From positions 744,001 to 808,000 of the forward strand of contig BIMP01000001.1 of the NCBI GenBank assembly GCA_007996965.1: a DNA stretch of 64,000 bases, given 5' to 3'. The notes under the pieces are model-generated. The model made no database searches and had not been told where the DNA came from. It worked only from the letters and a program-made list of their open reading frames with translations. Shown one piece after another: positions 18,008 through 27,531 of this stretch. The stretch comes from a cyanobiont of Ornithocercus magnificus. Lineage in GTDB: Bacteria; Cyanobacteriota; Cyanobacteriia; PCC-6307; Cyanobiaceae. A program made the position numbers and the translations under genes. Numbering within the stretch: position 1 is the first letter of the stretch; every line of letters starts with the position of its first letter.

Positions 18008-19057
18008 ATGACCACCACCTCCGACCTGCATGTAGTGGAGACCAGGCCCCTTGTGCCTCCAGCCTTTCTACACCGGGACCTGCCGATCGATGCTACAGCT
18101 CAACGCACAGTATTTGAAGCACGGCAGCGTATAGCTGCTCTTCTCTGTGGAGAAGATTCTCGCCTGCTCGCAATTGTAGGTCCGTGCTCTGTGCATGATG
18201 TTGAGGCTGCAACAGAATACGCACGCCGCTTAGCCCCCTTGCGCAAGCGCCATGCTGACCATCTTGAGATTGTGATGCGGGTCTACTTTGAGAAACCTCG
18301 CACTACTTTTGGCTGGAAAGGCTTGATTAATGATCCCCACCTAGATGGCTCTTATGACATTAATACAGGTCTTCGTCGCGCACGCTCTCTACTATTAAAT
18401 CTATCCCGCGACGGTATGCCCTGTGCCACAGAACTCCTTGATCCTGTTGTACCGCAGTACATCGCTGATTTAATTAGCTGGACTGCTATTGGAGCACGAA
18501 CCACAGAAAGTCAGACCCACCGAGAGATGGCTTCCGGTTTATCTATGCCGATTGGATATAAAAATGGTACTGATGGCAGTGCTGCCGCTGCCATTAATGC
18601 TATGCAAGCAGCTGCACATCCCCAGCATTTTCTTGGCATCAATTGTGAGGGAATGGCATCAATTGTGAGCACTACTGGGAACCCATATGGTCACTTGGTG
18701 CTGCGTGGAGGCACAAACGGTACTAATTACCACGCTGAGGCCGTGCAGGCGGCAGCGGCTCAGTTAGCTACCGCGGGCTTGAGCGATCGCTTGATGGTAG
18801 ATTGCAGCCATGGTAATTCTAGCAAGGATTTCCGTCGTCAATCAGAAGTTCTGCGGTCTGTCGCCTCTCAGGTGCGCAACGGATCCTCTCACATAATGGG
18901 AGTAATGCTCGAGAGCCACCTGGTAGAAGGCAACCAAAGACTGACTGATGACCCAACTACTTTAGCCGTAGGCCAGAGTATTACAGATGCCTGCATCGAT
19001 ATCAATACTACTGCATTGCTATTGGAAGAGCTCGCTACAGCAGCAGCCCAAAATTAA
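18008..19057 (+). CDS. 3-Deoxy-7-phosphoheptulonate (DAHP) synthase, AroG type
   Basis: Condenses phosphoenolpyruvate and erythrose-4-phosphate, the entry to aromatic amino acid and chorismate synthesis. About 349 residues, type I-alpha like E. coli AroG/F/H. Signatures: LAIVGPCSVHD, FEKPRTTFGWKGLINDP with the PEP-binding Arg-Thr, GARTTESQTHREMASGLSMP, and the metal-site DCSHGNSSKDFRRQ. I place the start at ATG 18008 (MTTTSDLHVVETRPL) rather than the in-frame TTG at 17978, because the family usually starts there and is about 350 long. Divergent from acnB. No separate feedback domain, so any control would be by the intrinsic allosteric site. Confidence 0.94.
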   Translation: MTTTSDLHVVETRPLVPPAFLHRDLPIDATAQRTVFEARQRIAALLCGEDSRLLAIVGPCSVHDVEAATEYARRLAPLRKRHADHLEIVMRVYFEKPRTTFGWKGLINDPHLDGSYDINTGLRRARSLLLNLSRDGMPCATELLDPVVPQYIADLISWTAIGARTTESQTHREMASGLSMPIGYKNGTDGSAAAAINAMQAAAHPQHFLGINCEGMASIVSTTGNPYGHLVLRGGTNGTNYHAEAVQAAAAQLATAGLSDRLMVDCSHGNSSKDFRRQSEVLRSVASQVRNGSSHIMGVMLESHLVEGNQRLTDDPTTLAVGQSITDACIDINTTALLLEELATAAAQN

Positions 19058-19100
19058 CATTGTACTGTCTATTTATTCATATGGTTGATACTTCTTTCTA

Positions 19101-19736
19101 TTAGGGCAGTATGAGCCAGTCCCAGCTAAGAGCTGCCGCAAGAGGCACTGTCAGGTTGTCCAGACCAAGACTACTTAGTTGCTCAAGACCAACTAACAGA
19201 CCCGTCACGAGTAGTAGACGCAACAGCGGTAGAGCACTGCCTGAGAGTAGAATTAGAGTGGTCAACACAAGGCAACTTGTCACTGCCATCACAGCTGTGC
19301 CAGCTACAGACTTTTGCTGATTGCCAAGATGCCAGCTTGGACTCCTTAAAGTTTGGCCAGCTAGTCCAGCAAAGCCATCCCCAAATGCCATGACTAGTGT
19401 CCCAGCACAAACTGCTGCGGGTTGCGCTGGCCAGTACAGTAAAAGCATAACTGTAATAGCCAATCCATAAGCTACTGTTCCATAACTACGGCGCTGTACA
19501 TCCTCTATGGCATGAAACATGTGCCAACGATGATTGACTAATGCTGCAAGGGTAATTGTTAAAGCAACTGGAATAGCTACAATCCGGGGTACATCTAACC
19601 ACCATGCTAGCGGTACGATGGGCCCAACACCAATGTGGACGATCTTGCGCGGTAGCTCTTGCTCGCCAGGCCAGTAGGATCGACAGTATACTGCTGTTGC
19701 AAAGACAAGAAGCACCCAGCTGCTAAGAATGGCCAT
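19101..19736 (-). CDS. Phytol kinase / dolichol-kinase-like membrane protein
   Basis: 211 residues and about six membrane helices. The motifs ELPRKIVHIGVGP near residue 27-39, then GDGFAGLAGQ and NQQKSVAGTAVM match the VTE5/phytol kinase family, which phosphorylates phytol released from chlorophyll for tocopherol or chlorophyll recycling; distant homologues are dolichol kinases and CDP-diglyceride synthases. N-terminus uncertain: another frame upstream reads MAELSEPLLTIALPLTWFYS, which looks like the hydrophobic start of this family, so a small frameshift near 19735 is possible. Convergent with the DAHP synthase gene (43 bp between stops). Confidence 0.78.
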   Translation of the reverse strand: MAILSSWVLLVFATAVYCRSYWPGEQELPRKIVHIGVGPIVPLAWWLDVPRIVAIPVALTITLAALVNHRWHMFHAIEDVQRRSYGTVAYGLAITVMLLLYWPAQPAAVCAGTLVMAFGDGFAGLAGQTLRSPSWHLGNQQKSVAGTAVMAVTSCLVLTTLILLSGSALPLLRLLLVTGLLVGLEQLSSLGLDNLTVPLAAALSWDWLILP

Positions 19737-19798
19737 AGGCTGTAGAACCAGGTCAAGGGTAAAGCAATTGTCAGGAGGGGTTCTGATAATTCAGCCAT

Positions 19799-20130
19799 CG
19801 TTTTCAGTCTTCAGACTTACCCCTAGGCTTACCCAGAGTAAGCAATCACGCAAGAAAGTTTATTGTCATATTGACCCAGCTTTGCACTAGTCAACCATTG
19901 ATGAGATATTCCCCTATATACAGGTGTCATAGATTGCTCTCTGTAATTCAACACTTTTACAAACATTAAACAATGTGCAGAGTGCAAGTAGTGCAGAAAC
20001 ATTGCCACAATATCCTAATCTGAGCTGAACTTTCAACTAGGTTTAATCACTATCTAGAATACCTGCTCCTTAATTTTGTTGTGCAGGTAAGCACAAAGCC
20101 AAAAGTATGCTAGCTATTATTTCCTTGGTG
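19799..20130. other. Gap upstream of the phytol-kinase-like gene, nothing recognised
   Basis: Roughly 330 bases, A/T-rich, with no protein-like segment or RNA gene. It contains the 5' side of the phytol-kinase-like gene and the 3' side of ppk1, both on the minus strand. Confidence 0.55.
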
Positions 20131-22263
20131 TTAACATGCTGAGACAGGCCGTTTCCAGAGATCAATTAGCTGTAATTGGGAGCTACATACCTCATTATTA
20201 GGGTAACGTAGCGTGAAGCTACCATCACTTTGCATATCCCAGGCTCCCCAGTTATCACTTAGATAAAGCTCGAGTAGCCATTCGAGCCGGTTGCGCAGTT
20301 CAGGATCATCTACCGGTGTAACTGCCTCAACACGGCGGTCCAGATTTCGTGGCATCCAATCAGCACTGCCAATGAATACCTCTGGTTTACCAGCATTATG
20401 GAACCAGTAAATACGTGAGTGTTCAAGAAAACGACCAATAATACTTATTACAGAGACAGTCTCACTGATACCCTTTCGACCTGGATAGAGGCAGCAAATT
20501 CCTCGAACCACCAGCTCGATTCGGACACCAGCTTGGGAAGCTTCGTACAGTAGAGAGATAATCTTGGGGTCAACTAAAGAGTTCATTTTGGCGCGGATAT
20601 GACCGCTGTGACCTGCTGCTGTATGTTGAATCTCACGACGGATAAGAGCCTCCATGCCACTGCGCAAGGTGACTGGTGCTACTAGTAGGCGGCGAAAGTT
20701 TTGCTGCTTGGAAAAACCGGTAAGATAGTTAAATAACTCAACGAGATCTTGACCAAGCTCGGGACGTGCCGACAGTAAACCTATGTCAGTATAAAGCCTT
20801 GAGGTCTTTGAATTGTAGTTGCCTGTTCCAATATGTACGTAGCTACGAAGGCTTTCCTTCTCACGCCGTACTACTAGGCAGATCTTAGTGTGGGTCTTTA
20901 ACCCAAGTACACCATATACCACATGTACTCCAGAACTCTCTAGGTGACGAGCCCACTGGATGTTATTGTCTTCATCAAACCTTGCTTTTAATTCAACTAG
21001 TGCCATTACTTGCTTCCCGTTCTCAGAGGCACGGATCAGCGCTGCGATGACAGGAGAATCCTTAGAGATACGGTAAAGTGTCATCTTTATACCCATTACT
21101 TTGGGGTCATCAGCTGCCTGGTTGATAAACTCCTCAACACTGCTTGAGAAGAGCTCATAAGGATGATGCAAAAGCACATCACGACGACGTAACACTGAGA
21201 ATATGCTTTCGAAATCTTCATGATTCAGCGAGCCATCCTCAAGAAGGCCACGTTGGGCGCGTGCCAAAAGAATAGGTGTGCGGCCAGCATGTGGTTGATC
21301 CATCAGCTGTGGTAGCGGCAAGCTCATTAACCCGAACAGATCATCTAAACCAAGCAAGCTATTAACCTTGTACAAGTCTTCTTTTTCTACTGCCATACCT
21401 TCCATCAACATTTCGATAACCTCCTGGGGCATCTCTGCAGCGACTTCAAGTCGTACAACTTCACCACCAAGGCGTCGCTTTCGGAGGCCTTGCTCGAGAG
21501 CTAACATTAGATCATCAGCTTCAAGGTCCCGCAGCTCGAGATCTGCATCACGAGTAACACGAAAGAAGTGATGCCCCTCAATCATCATCCCAGGAAATAG
21601 TAAGTTCATATTAAAGGCTACTACTTGTTCTAGAGGCACAGCGATATGTATAGAGTCTGTACTGAGGCTGCTTAGTTCTATGGGTACTGCCACAAATCTT
21701 GGCAAGATTTTCTGAGGTACCTTGATTCGGGCAAACTGCCGTTGACCGCTATGAGGATCTTGAATCAAGGCTGCAATATTAAGGCTGAGATTGCTAACAA
21801 ATGGGAAGGGATGAGCTGGGTCTACGGCAAGAGGTGTAAGCACTGGAAAAATAGCACTCTGGAAATGGTCATTGACCCAATGACACTGCCTCTCGTTGAG
21901 TTCCTTGTAGTTTAGGATATGAACGCCGTGTGACTGCAGTTTGCTCTTTAGATAATTGCAGTAGTGGTCTTGTTGCTTATCTAAAAGTGGCTGCAAGCAT
22001 TTACGGATTGCATGAAGTTGCGCTAATGGGGCCAGACCATCTTCACTAGGTTGAGTGATACCTGCTTCTACCTGTGATTTTAAGGAGGCAACCCGCACCA
22101 TGAAAAATTCATCCAGGTTGTTGCTAAAGATGGCACTAAACTTTGCTTGCTCTAGCAATGGTGTGCGCTCATCCAAAGCTTGAGCTAAGACTCTCTCATT
22201 GAAGGAAATCCAGCCTAGCTCACGATTGATGTAGAGGTTGGGAGCTGGTGTTAAAGCGCTCAT
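20131..22263 (-). CDS. ppk1: Polyphosphate kinase 1
   Basis: Makes inorganic polyphosphate from ATP, a phosphate and energy store important in oligotrophic cyanobacteria. About 710 residues. N-domain: YINRELGWISFNERVLAQA and NNLDEFFMVRVASLKSQV. Catalytic region: TLYRISKDSPVIAALIRAS, LVELKARFDEDNNIQWARH, then YGVLGLKTHTKICLVVRRE with the phosphorylated histidine (KTHTK) and YVHIGTGNYNSKTSRLYTD. The second catalytic part is PGRKGISETVSVISIIGRFLEHSRIY. I prefer ATG 22263 (MSALTPAPN) over the in-frame TTG 22278, although an AGAGAGG stretch adjoins the TTG. Stands alone. Confidence 0.96.
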   Translation of the reverse strand: MSALTPAPNLYINRELGWISFNERVLAQALDERTPLLEQAKFSAIFSNNLDEFFMVRVASLKSQVEAGITQPSEDGLAPLAQLHAIRKCLQPLLDKQQDHYCNYLKSKLQSHGVHILNYKELNERQCHWVNDHFQSAIFPVLTPLAVDPAHPFPFVSNLSLNIAALIQDPHSGQRQFARIKVPQKILPRFVAVPIELSSLSTDSIHIAVPLEQVVAFNMNLLFPGMMIEGHHFFRVTRDADLELRDLEADDLMLALEQGLRKRRLGGEVVRLEVAAEMPQEVIEMLMEGMAVEKEDLYKVNSLLGLDDLFGLMSLPLPQLMDQPHAGRTPILLARAQRGLLEDGSLNHEDFESIFSVLRRRDVLLHHPYELFSSSVEEFINQAADDPKVMGIKMTLYRISKDSPVIAALIRASENGKQVMALVELKARFDEDNNIQWARHLESSGVHVVYGVLGLKTHTKICLVVRREKESLRSYVHIGTGNYNSKTSRLYTDIGLLSARPELGQDLVELFNYLTGFSKQQNFRRLLVAPVTLRSGMEALIRREIQHTAAGHSGHIRAKMNSLVDPKIISLLYEASQAGVRIELVVRGICCLYPGRKGISETVSVISIIGRFLEHSRIYWFHNAGKPEVFIGSADWMPRNLDRRVEAVTPVDDPELRNRLEWLLELYLSDNWGAWDMQSDGSFTLRYPNNEVCSSQLQLIDLWKRPVSAC

Positions 22264-22278
22264 AGTGAATGACTTCAA

Positions 22279-22674
22279 CCTCTCTCTGGAGATACGAAGG
22301 GCAGTAGTAGTATTAGCTCCTAGCCGAATTGGGCCTGATGCTAGTAGTCAATATACTATATATTCACCAAGAACGACAAGAGTGGCAGAAGCAGTGTTCA
22401 ATGTCTAGAACATGCGAGTCTTAAAGTTATACTAGTAACACTCCGTGATACATATTATCCTGCACTACTGTCCTCATATAGATATGCTATGCAGTTTAGT
22501 GAGCAGTGAAGTTGCATGTGGTTTAGCTACTTAGGTGCTGAAAGTATTTTTAAGATTTCTCACCTTGTAGTAGAATAGCTGCTTGTCTTAATACTATCTA
22601 GTCCTTCAGATGCGCAGGTGGTTTAAACTTCCCAGAAGCCATACTTAAAAGTAGTTCATATGTAGGAAAGCGAT
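22279..22674. other. Intergenic region between ppk1 and the sirB-like gene
   Basis: About 400 A/T-rich bases between divergent genes, so it holds both promoters. No gene, no tRNA. At its right end AGGAAAG (22664-22670) is a well placed ribosome site for the TTG start at 22675. Confidence 0.6.
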
Positions 22675-23358
22675 TTGTTACTAGATCCCTCAATTAAGCC
22701 CTCGTGCACCCTGCAGCCTCTGTTACAAAGAGGCGTACCACTTGCTTCTCAACGAGCACTTCACATAATTGTCCACGGCCGCCAAGGGGGCGAAATTCCT
22801 AACCTTCTTCTTAGACTTGCCGAAAGTGTTAGTCGTCAGCGATCAGCCGCCGTCGTTCTAGAGAGCCTTACTCAAGATGCACCCTCGCTGGACATCGGTG
22901 GTGACCTTTGGGTTGTTCCTCTGTTTCTCCTACCAGGATCGCACACCCGTGTAGACGTCCCAGGTATCAGCCAGCGCTTGGAGAGACCTGGTCGAACTGT
23001 AAGGCGCTTGCCATTTCTGGGCGCCTGGCCCGTCTGGCTAGACATGTTGGAGGACTGGATACGGCGTCAAATGCAGTTAGAACAACCAACAACTGCACTG
23101 CTTCATCATCCATTGCGTCCTGGCGTTGCAGATCGCTATCTCAGAATGCTCCAGCATCGATTGCCCCTACCCTTGCTTCCTTTTGATCAGTGGCAGTGCA
23201 AGCGCTGGCCACCAAGATCCTCCAGACGTCTACTGCCGCTGGCCCTAGCTCCTAATAAGATGAGTGATGCCATCGAGCAAGCTAGCAGAGCACCTGTTTT
23301 GCTGGAGTGCCCACAGATTTGCCGTGGTCTTGTTCAGCTATTGGCATCTCTGCCGTGA
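22675..23358 (+). CDS. Sirohydrochlorin chelatase-like protein (CbiX/SirB family)
   Basis: 227 residues, TTG start supported by AGGAAAG four bases upstream. The N-terminal ALHIIVHGRQGGEIPNLLLRLAESV carries the HG near the start of the chelatase fold, and VVPLFLLPGSHTRVDVPG is the conserved metal-binding block of CbiX-type chelatases (the second His in GSHTRVDVP). The expected partner reaction is insertion of Fe2+ into sirohydrochlorin to give siroheme, used by ferredoxin-nitrite and sulfite reductases. The gene overlaps cobA by a GTGA junction at 23355-23358; cobA makes the precursor of its substrate, which strongly supports the role. The dimerised two-domain form of longer CbiX proteins is absent. 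Confidence 0.82.
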   Translation: MLLDPSIKPSCTLQPLLQRGVPLASQRALHIIVHGRQGGEIPNLLLRLAESVSRQRSAAVVLESLTQDAPSLDIGGDLWVVPLFLLPGSHTRVDVPGISQRLERPGRTVRRLPFLGAWPVWLDMLEDWIRRQMQLEQPTTALLHHPLRPGVADRYLRMLQHRLPLPLLPFDQWQCKRWPPRSSRRLLPLALAPNKMSDAIEQASRAPVLLECPQICRGLVQLLASLP

Positions 23359-24140
23359 CTTCTGAACAGCTTGGGACGGTTTACCTTGTCGGAGCAGGAC
23401 CAGGCGACCCTGAGTTACTCACAGTAAAAGCCTACCGCCTCTTGAAAAGCTGCAACGCACTTGTCTACGATTCGCTTGTACCAGAAGAAGTTTTGGATCT
23501 CGCACCAGAGTACTGTGAACGTCGTTTTGTTGGTAAGCGACGCGGCTATCACTCTGTACCTCAGATTAGCACTAACACTGTGCTAGTAAACCTTGCACAT
23601 AGGCACGCCTGTGTAGTAAGGTTAAAAGGTGGAGATCCATTCTTGTTCGGGCGTGGTGGTGAGGAAGCAGCTCACTTGCAACGCCATGGCATTCCCGTAA
23701 GGATAGTACCAGGTGTCACTGCTGGTATTGCAGTTCCAGCTTATGTTGGCATTCCTATAACTCACCGTCAGGCTGGCTCTTCAGTAACCTTTGTAACTGG
23801 GCACGAAGAGCTAGACAAACGGCGATCTTCAGTTAACTGGCGTGTACTTGCTAACGCTAGCGACAGCCTTGTTATTTATATGGGCTTACATAATCTGACA
23901 TACATTACCGAGGAACTTCTTGCTGGGGGCCTTGACCCTCTTACCCCTACTGCCTTAATTCAACAGGGCACAGTAGCTGGTCAGCGCTATTTAGAAGCCC
24001 CATTAGCTTGGATTGCAATTGAATCTAGACGGCAAGGATTTACATCTCCCTCAATTGTGGTGATAGGTCGCGTTGTTAATCATAGAGTCCCGTCATGTTC
24101 TCCTCCACTAGCAACAGTGACTATGCCTATCTCCTTTTAA
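23355..24140 (+). CDS. cobA: Uroporphyrinogen-III C-methyltransferase (SUMT)
   Basis: Two S-adenosylmethionine-dependent methylations of uroporphyrinogen III to precorrin-2, the branch to siroheme and B12. 261 residues, single-domain SUMT. Motifs: VYLVGAGPGDPELLTVKA, VVRLKGGDPFLFGRGGEE, VPGVTAGIAVPAYVGIPITHR and TALIQQGTVAGQR. I start at GTG 23355, which overlaps the upstream chelatase stop (GTGA), rather than the longer in-frame extension at 23307. Translational coupling of the pair is likely. The C-terminus (about 25 residues, SPPLATVTMPISF) is variable. Confidence 0.93.
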   Translation: MTSEQLGTVYLVGAGPGDPELLTVKAYRLLKSCNALVYDSLVPEEVLDLAPEYCERRFVGKRRGYHSVPQISTNTVLVNLAHRHACVVRLKGGDPFLFGRGGEEAAHLQRHGIPVRIVPGVTAGIAVPAYVGIPITHRQAGSSVTFVTGHEELDKRRSSVNWRVLANASDSLVIYMGLHNLTYITEELLAGGLDPLTPTALIQQGTVAGQRYLEAPLAWIAIESRRQGFTSPSIVVIGRVVNHRVPSCSPPLATVTMPISF

Positions 24141-24211
24141 ACTCCTAGTATTATGCACTAGAGAAGCTAGCTACAGTACGTAGTATGCCAAGTCTTAGAT
24201 AGATGTAAACT

Positions 24212-24949
24212 CTATTCTAAAAGTGTAACACGACCACTTTCAATCTCAAAGTATGCTGGTACGATTTTCAGCTGATTCTGTTGTTTGGCTTTGCTAAGCA
24301 CTAAACTACGCTGAGTCAGCTGTCTTGCTGCATGCACAGCATTGTCACAAACTGCCTGGTTGAAGTCAACGCCTGGGCAGAAGCTATCCCGGATTGGAGC
24401 CACTAGCTTCTCAAGCAGCGGCGTGAGAGAATCAGATCTGCGGGCAGCAGCTACAGCACCACAATTTTGGTGTCCCATCACCATGATCAGAGAAATTTTT
24501 AGCGCCTGTACGCCGTACTCCATTGAAGCAATGGCATTATCGAATGCAGTGTTGCCAGCACTCCGGATAACGAAGAGATCTGCTGGTGCTGCATCAAAGA
24601 TCCACTCGGGCGCAGCACGTGAGTCTGCACAGGCTAGGACGGCAGCCCAGGGTGCTTGTGATTCTACTATTGCTTCTGCAGGAAGGAAGCAGTTCTCTAA
24701 CCATAGATTGGCCATTAGTCGGGACCGTTTATCCATAGATGCTGCAATATTTTTGCTCTGCCAAGCTTCCGCAAAGCGAGAATTACCTTCCAGGAGCGCT
24801 TGAAGTGGATCTGCAGGTTGGCAGGACCTAGCATCCTCCTTATTGCTAAGGAATGGCTTTGCCGTAAGCGCATAAATTGGCTGTTTGCCTCCCAAAAGCC
24901 CTGATGCAGTAATTCCTGAGCCCAGCAGAAAGTCGCGTCGATTTAGCAA
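24212..24949 (-). CDS. Beta-carbonic anhydrase with twin-arginine signal
   Basis: Zinc enzyme for CO2/bicarbonate interconversion. Zinc and catalytic residues are present: CADSR (Cys, Asp, Arg) and HQNCG (His, Cys), with SAGNTAFDNAIASMEYGV between them as in beta-class enzymes. The N-terminus NRRDFLLGSGITASGLLGG is a typical twin-arginine signal (RRxFL plus a weakly hydrophobic stretch), so the enzyme is expected outside the cytoplasm, not in carboxysomes. I place the start at TTG 24949, with GGA seven bases before it, giving a 245-residue precursor beginning LLNRRDFL; an in-frame ATG 51 bp upstream would bury the signal. It stands alone, convergent with cobA. Confidence 0.88.
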   Translation of the reverse strand: MLNRRDFLLGSGITASGLLGGKQPIYALTAKPFLSNKEDARSCQPADPLQALLEGNSRFAEAWQSKNIAASMDKRSRLMANLWLENCFLPAEAIVESQAPWAAVLACADSRAAPEWIFDAAPADLFVIRSAGNTAFDNAIASMEYGVQALKISLIMVMGHQNCGAVAAARRSDSLTPLLEKLVAPIRDSFCPGVDFNQAVCDNAVHAARQLTQRSLVLSKAKQQNQLKIVPAYFEIESGRVTLLE

Positions 24950-25000
24950 TTTGGGTTCCAAAAAATAAATGGTAGCAAGTACAAGCTTCAGCTTTAGCAA

Positions 25001-25357
25001 GTGGTTAAGCTATACCCAAACCTTGGAAGCTATGGTAAGTTACTGTATCCTAATCTGTAGCTCTCTTCTTTACTGACTGCAGATGTCTGGATGTTCTCTA
25101 TAGATAATTATTTTACTATAAATTCTGTTTATCTATAACTCACACTGAAGTTAGATAGACTAAGCGGATGACACCAGCAATAGGTTGACGAAGACTACTA
25201 AGCTTAACGAGTGATAGATCTAGCGAGCATAGACACTGTCCGTTTAACTTAGCCTCATTTGCTCAGGGAATATTTAAGCACTAGATTCAGATTGATAGGT
25301 TAAAGCAAATTTCATGTCTTTTTAGCCTAAGAGCTGCTCAGCGAGTGGTATCTTTGC
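25001..25357. other. Gap between carbonic anhydrase and pabC, nothing recognised
   Basis: About 360 A/T-rich bases upstream of the carbonic anhydrase and downstream of pabC. No coding pattern or hairpin worth noting. Confidence 0.6.
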
Positions 25358-26191
25358 CTAAGACAAAATCTGTGACCAGAGCGTACTAATTTCAGAACTA
25401 GTCTTCAGGCTCTGCGAGTCTACACTGCAAATGCACCGGTATCCTAGACTGTTGATTAAAAACCATTGATCTTCAACTTGGATTAGTGGTTTCAGTTCGG
25501 CTTCCTGTATTAGTCCCAGTTTTAAGGCTCTGGAACGCATGATTCCAGGTAAGCATCCGCTAGACAAGCGTGGAGTAAGCCATTGCTTGTGGCGCTTAAC
25601 TATCAGGTTAGCCGTTGTGCCACAGCAAAGCTCACCAGTAGTACTCATTAACAGGGCCTCTTCTGCCCCGGCCTGACGAGCTTCACGCCTTGCCTGGATT
25701 GATTGTCCGTATGCAAAGGTCTTGCAACGGCTTAGCAAGCTGGCAGCGTTACGTCGCTCACGACGACTAATTATCGCTGTTACTAGGCCGAACTGAGGTG
25801 TGTGGTAGCTTAGTTCTAGCCAAAATCGGTGGCTTGTTGGGTCAGCAACTTTCTGCGGCAGAGTAATGTCTCGTGACTGCATGTTACCGCGACTCCAATT
25901 AAGCCGCAGTGATCCATTATCTCTAGCTAATCCTGAGCGCTCAATTGCCTCATAGATAAGTGGCGATAGTGTGGTCTCGTCTGGCGGTGATGCCATACCA
26001 AGTAGTTGAGCGCTACATAGCCAGCGTCTCAAATGATTTGCCAACAAGCAAGGTTGACCCTTTAGCACCAACACAGTTTCGAACAAACCATCTGCAAACT
26101 GAAGACCACGATCTCTCAGAGATAGACCTAGCTCGCTCGGATGTCCCCACTGTCCATTAATCCAGGCAATTGCCTTATCAGATTTCATCAA
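25358..26191 (-). CDS. pabC: 4-Amino-4-deoxychorismate lyase (class IV aminotransferase)
   Basis: PLP enzyme that releases pyruvate from aminodeoxychorismate to give p-aminobenzoate for folate. 277 residues. AWINGQWGHPSELGLSLRDRGLQFADGLFETV is the class-IV N-terminal block; SRCKTFAYGQSIQARREA holds the PLP lysine; STTGELCCGTTANLIVKR and GIMRSRAL are the phosphate-cup and substrate regions. It lies 2 bp after the pabB stop on the same strand; the pair shares one pathway. Class-IV enzymes are hard to separate from branched-chain aminotransferases by sequence, but the pabB neighbour settles it. Confidence 0.88.
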   Translation of the reverse strand: MMKSDKAIAWINGQWGHPSELGLSLRDRGLQFADGLFETVLVLKGQPCLLANHLRRWLCSAQLLGMASPPDETTLSPLIYEAIERSGLARDNGSLRLNWSRGNMQSRDITLPQKVADPTSHRFWLELSYHTPQFGLVTAIISRRERRNAASLLSRCKTFAYGQSIQARREARQAGAEEALLMSTTGELCCGTTANLIVKRHKQWLTPRLSSGCLPGIMRSRALKLGLIQEAELKPLIQVEDQWFLINSLGYRCICSVDSQSLKTSSEISTLWSQILS

Positions 26192-26193
26192 CT

Positions 26194-27531
26194 TTATGCT
26201 AGTGCTTGCAACAATGGTTGCAGCTTCCAGTGCAATTCTTGCAGCTCTGTATTAGGATATGAGTCAGCTACAATGCCACATCCTGCATGTGCTCGTAGCA
26301 TTGATCCCTTGCGAAAAAGACTACGTATTAAGATATTACTGTCAAGACTGCCGTCCCAGTTGCGTAGCAATAGGGAACCGCAATATGGACCCCGCGATGT
26401 AGTCTCCAGTTCTTGTAATCTTTGGCAGGCGCGCAGCTTGGGAGCACCGGTGACTGATCCACCTGGCCAGCAAGCTCGCAAAAGATCTACCCAGCTATGA
26501 TTGCTAGCTAGTTGCCCCTCAACCACTGAGGTAAGGTGATGAACCTGCGGGTAACTCTCAAGGCCTAGGAGTTGAGTAACCTGAACTGATCCTGGACAGC
26601 ACACCCTGCCAAGATCGTTGCGTAGTAAGTCAACAATCATTATATTCTCAGAGCGGTCCTTCAAGCTGCAAACTAAGTCCACCGCTAGGTTGGCGTCCTG
26701 GTTTAAATCAGGATGTCGTGGACGAGTGCCCTTGATGGGACGCGTCTCAACATGTCCTTGAGGATCAACATGTAGGAAGCGCTCTGGAGAAGCAGAGAGC
26801 ACTGCTTCATCCGCTGCCTGGCTATTACCGACCATCAACCCTGCAAATGGCGCTGGGCAGTGCCTCCGAAGTCGCAAGAACATCTCGAGCATTGAAAGTG
26901 GTATATCCGGTAATTTAGCACGACAGCAAGTGCTAAGGTTGGCCTGGAATAGATCACCAGCGGCGATTAGTTCCCGTAATTGGCTCACACCATCAGTGAA
27001 ACTAACAATATCTGTATCCCATTGCCAGGCTCCCAAGTCCAGTCCAAACGGTTTTACTACCTTTGTTCCCGAGTAGCGGACGCCACTACTATCTCGCAAT
27101 GGTGAGGCAAGCCAATCAACTACAGCCTGGCAACGATACCTATCACTGCCCTCGATCCACAGTTTATGCTTCTGTAGATCCAACCGCAGTATTGGGTCAT
27201 ATCGTGCAATCCAAAGCGTCGCCATTACATCAGCACGCCAGGAGTTTTTGGGTTCTAGCCAGGCAGCTGCTTCATAGCTCAGCCAGCCACACCAGTAGCC
27301 TGGACCTAGGCTCTCAAGCATCGCAAATGGGTCAGTAGCTCCAGGAACACCCGGTAGGCCGTAGCAGACATACTGCTCCAAAGGATCGGCAGCTAAGATA
27401 CCCCAACGCCCCAAAGCACTACCATCTCCGTCAAGCCAAATTAATCCATGTTCGCCATATTCTCGGGCTAGCTGTCTTGCTATATCAGCAGGATCACGCC
27501 AGGCTACTTGTTTACGCTGCAGATTACTCAC
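26194..27531 (-). CDS. pabB: Aminodeoxychorismate synthase component I
   Basis: Converts chorismate plus ammonia (from the glutaminase subunit PabA) to aminodeoxychorismate. 445 residues. The chorismate-binding signatures are present: [46 protein letters not shown], and [15 protein letters not shown]. The first 150 residues form the divergent beta-domain ([21 protein letters not shown]). Its start overlaps the queC stop by 4 bp, and pabC follows 2 bp after its stop, so queC-pabB-pabC is one transcript. It could in principle be an anthranilate synthase, but the pabC neighbour argues against. Confidence 0.92.
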   Translation of the reverse strand: MSNLQRKQVAWRDPADIARQLAREYGEHGLIWLDGDGSALGRWGILAADPLEQYVCYGLPGVPGATDPFAMLESLGPGYWCGWLSYEAAAWLEPKNSWRADVMATLWIARYDPILRLDLQKHKLWIEGSDRYRCQAVVDWLASPLRDSSGVRYSGTKVVKPFGLDLGAWQWDTDIVSFTDGVSQLRELIAAGDLFQANLSTCCRAKLPDIPLSMLEMFLRLRRHCPAPFAGLMVGNSQAADEAVLSASPERFLHVDPQGHVETRPIKGTRPRHPDLNQDANLAVDLVCSLKDRSENIMIVDLLRNDLGRVCCPGSVQVTQLLGLESYPQVHHLTSVVEGQLASNHSWVDLLRACWPGGSVTGAPKLRACQRLQELETTSRGPYCGSLLLRNWDGSLDSNILIRSLFRKGSMLRAHAGCGIVADSYPNTELQELHWKLQPLLQALA

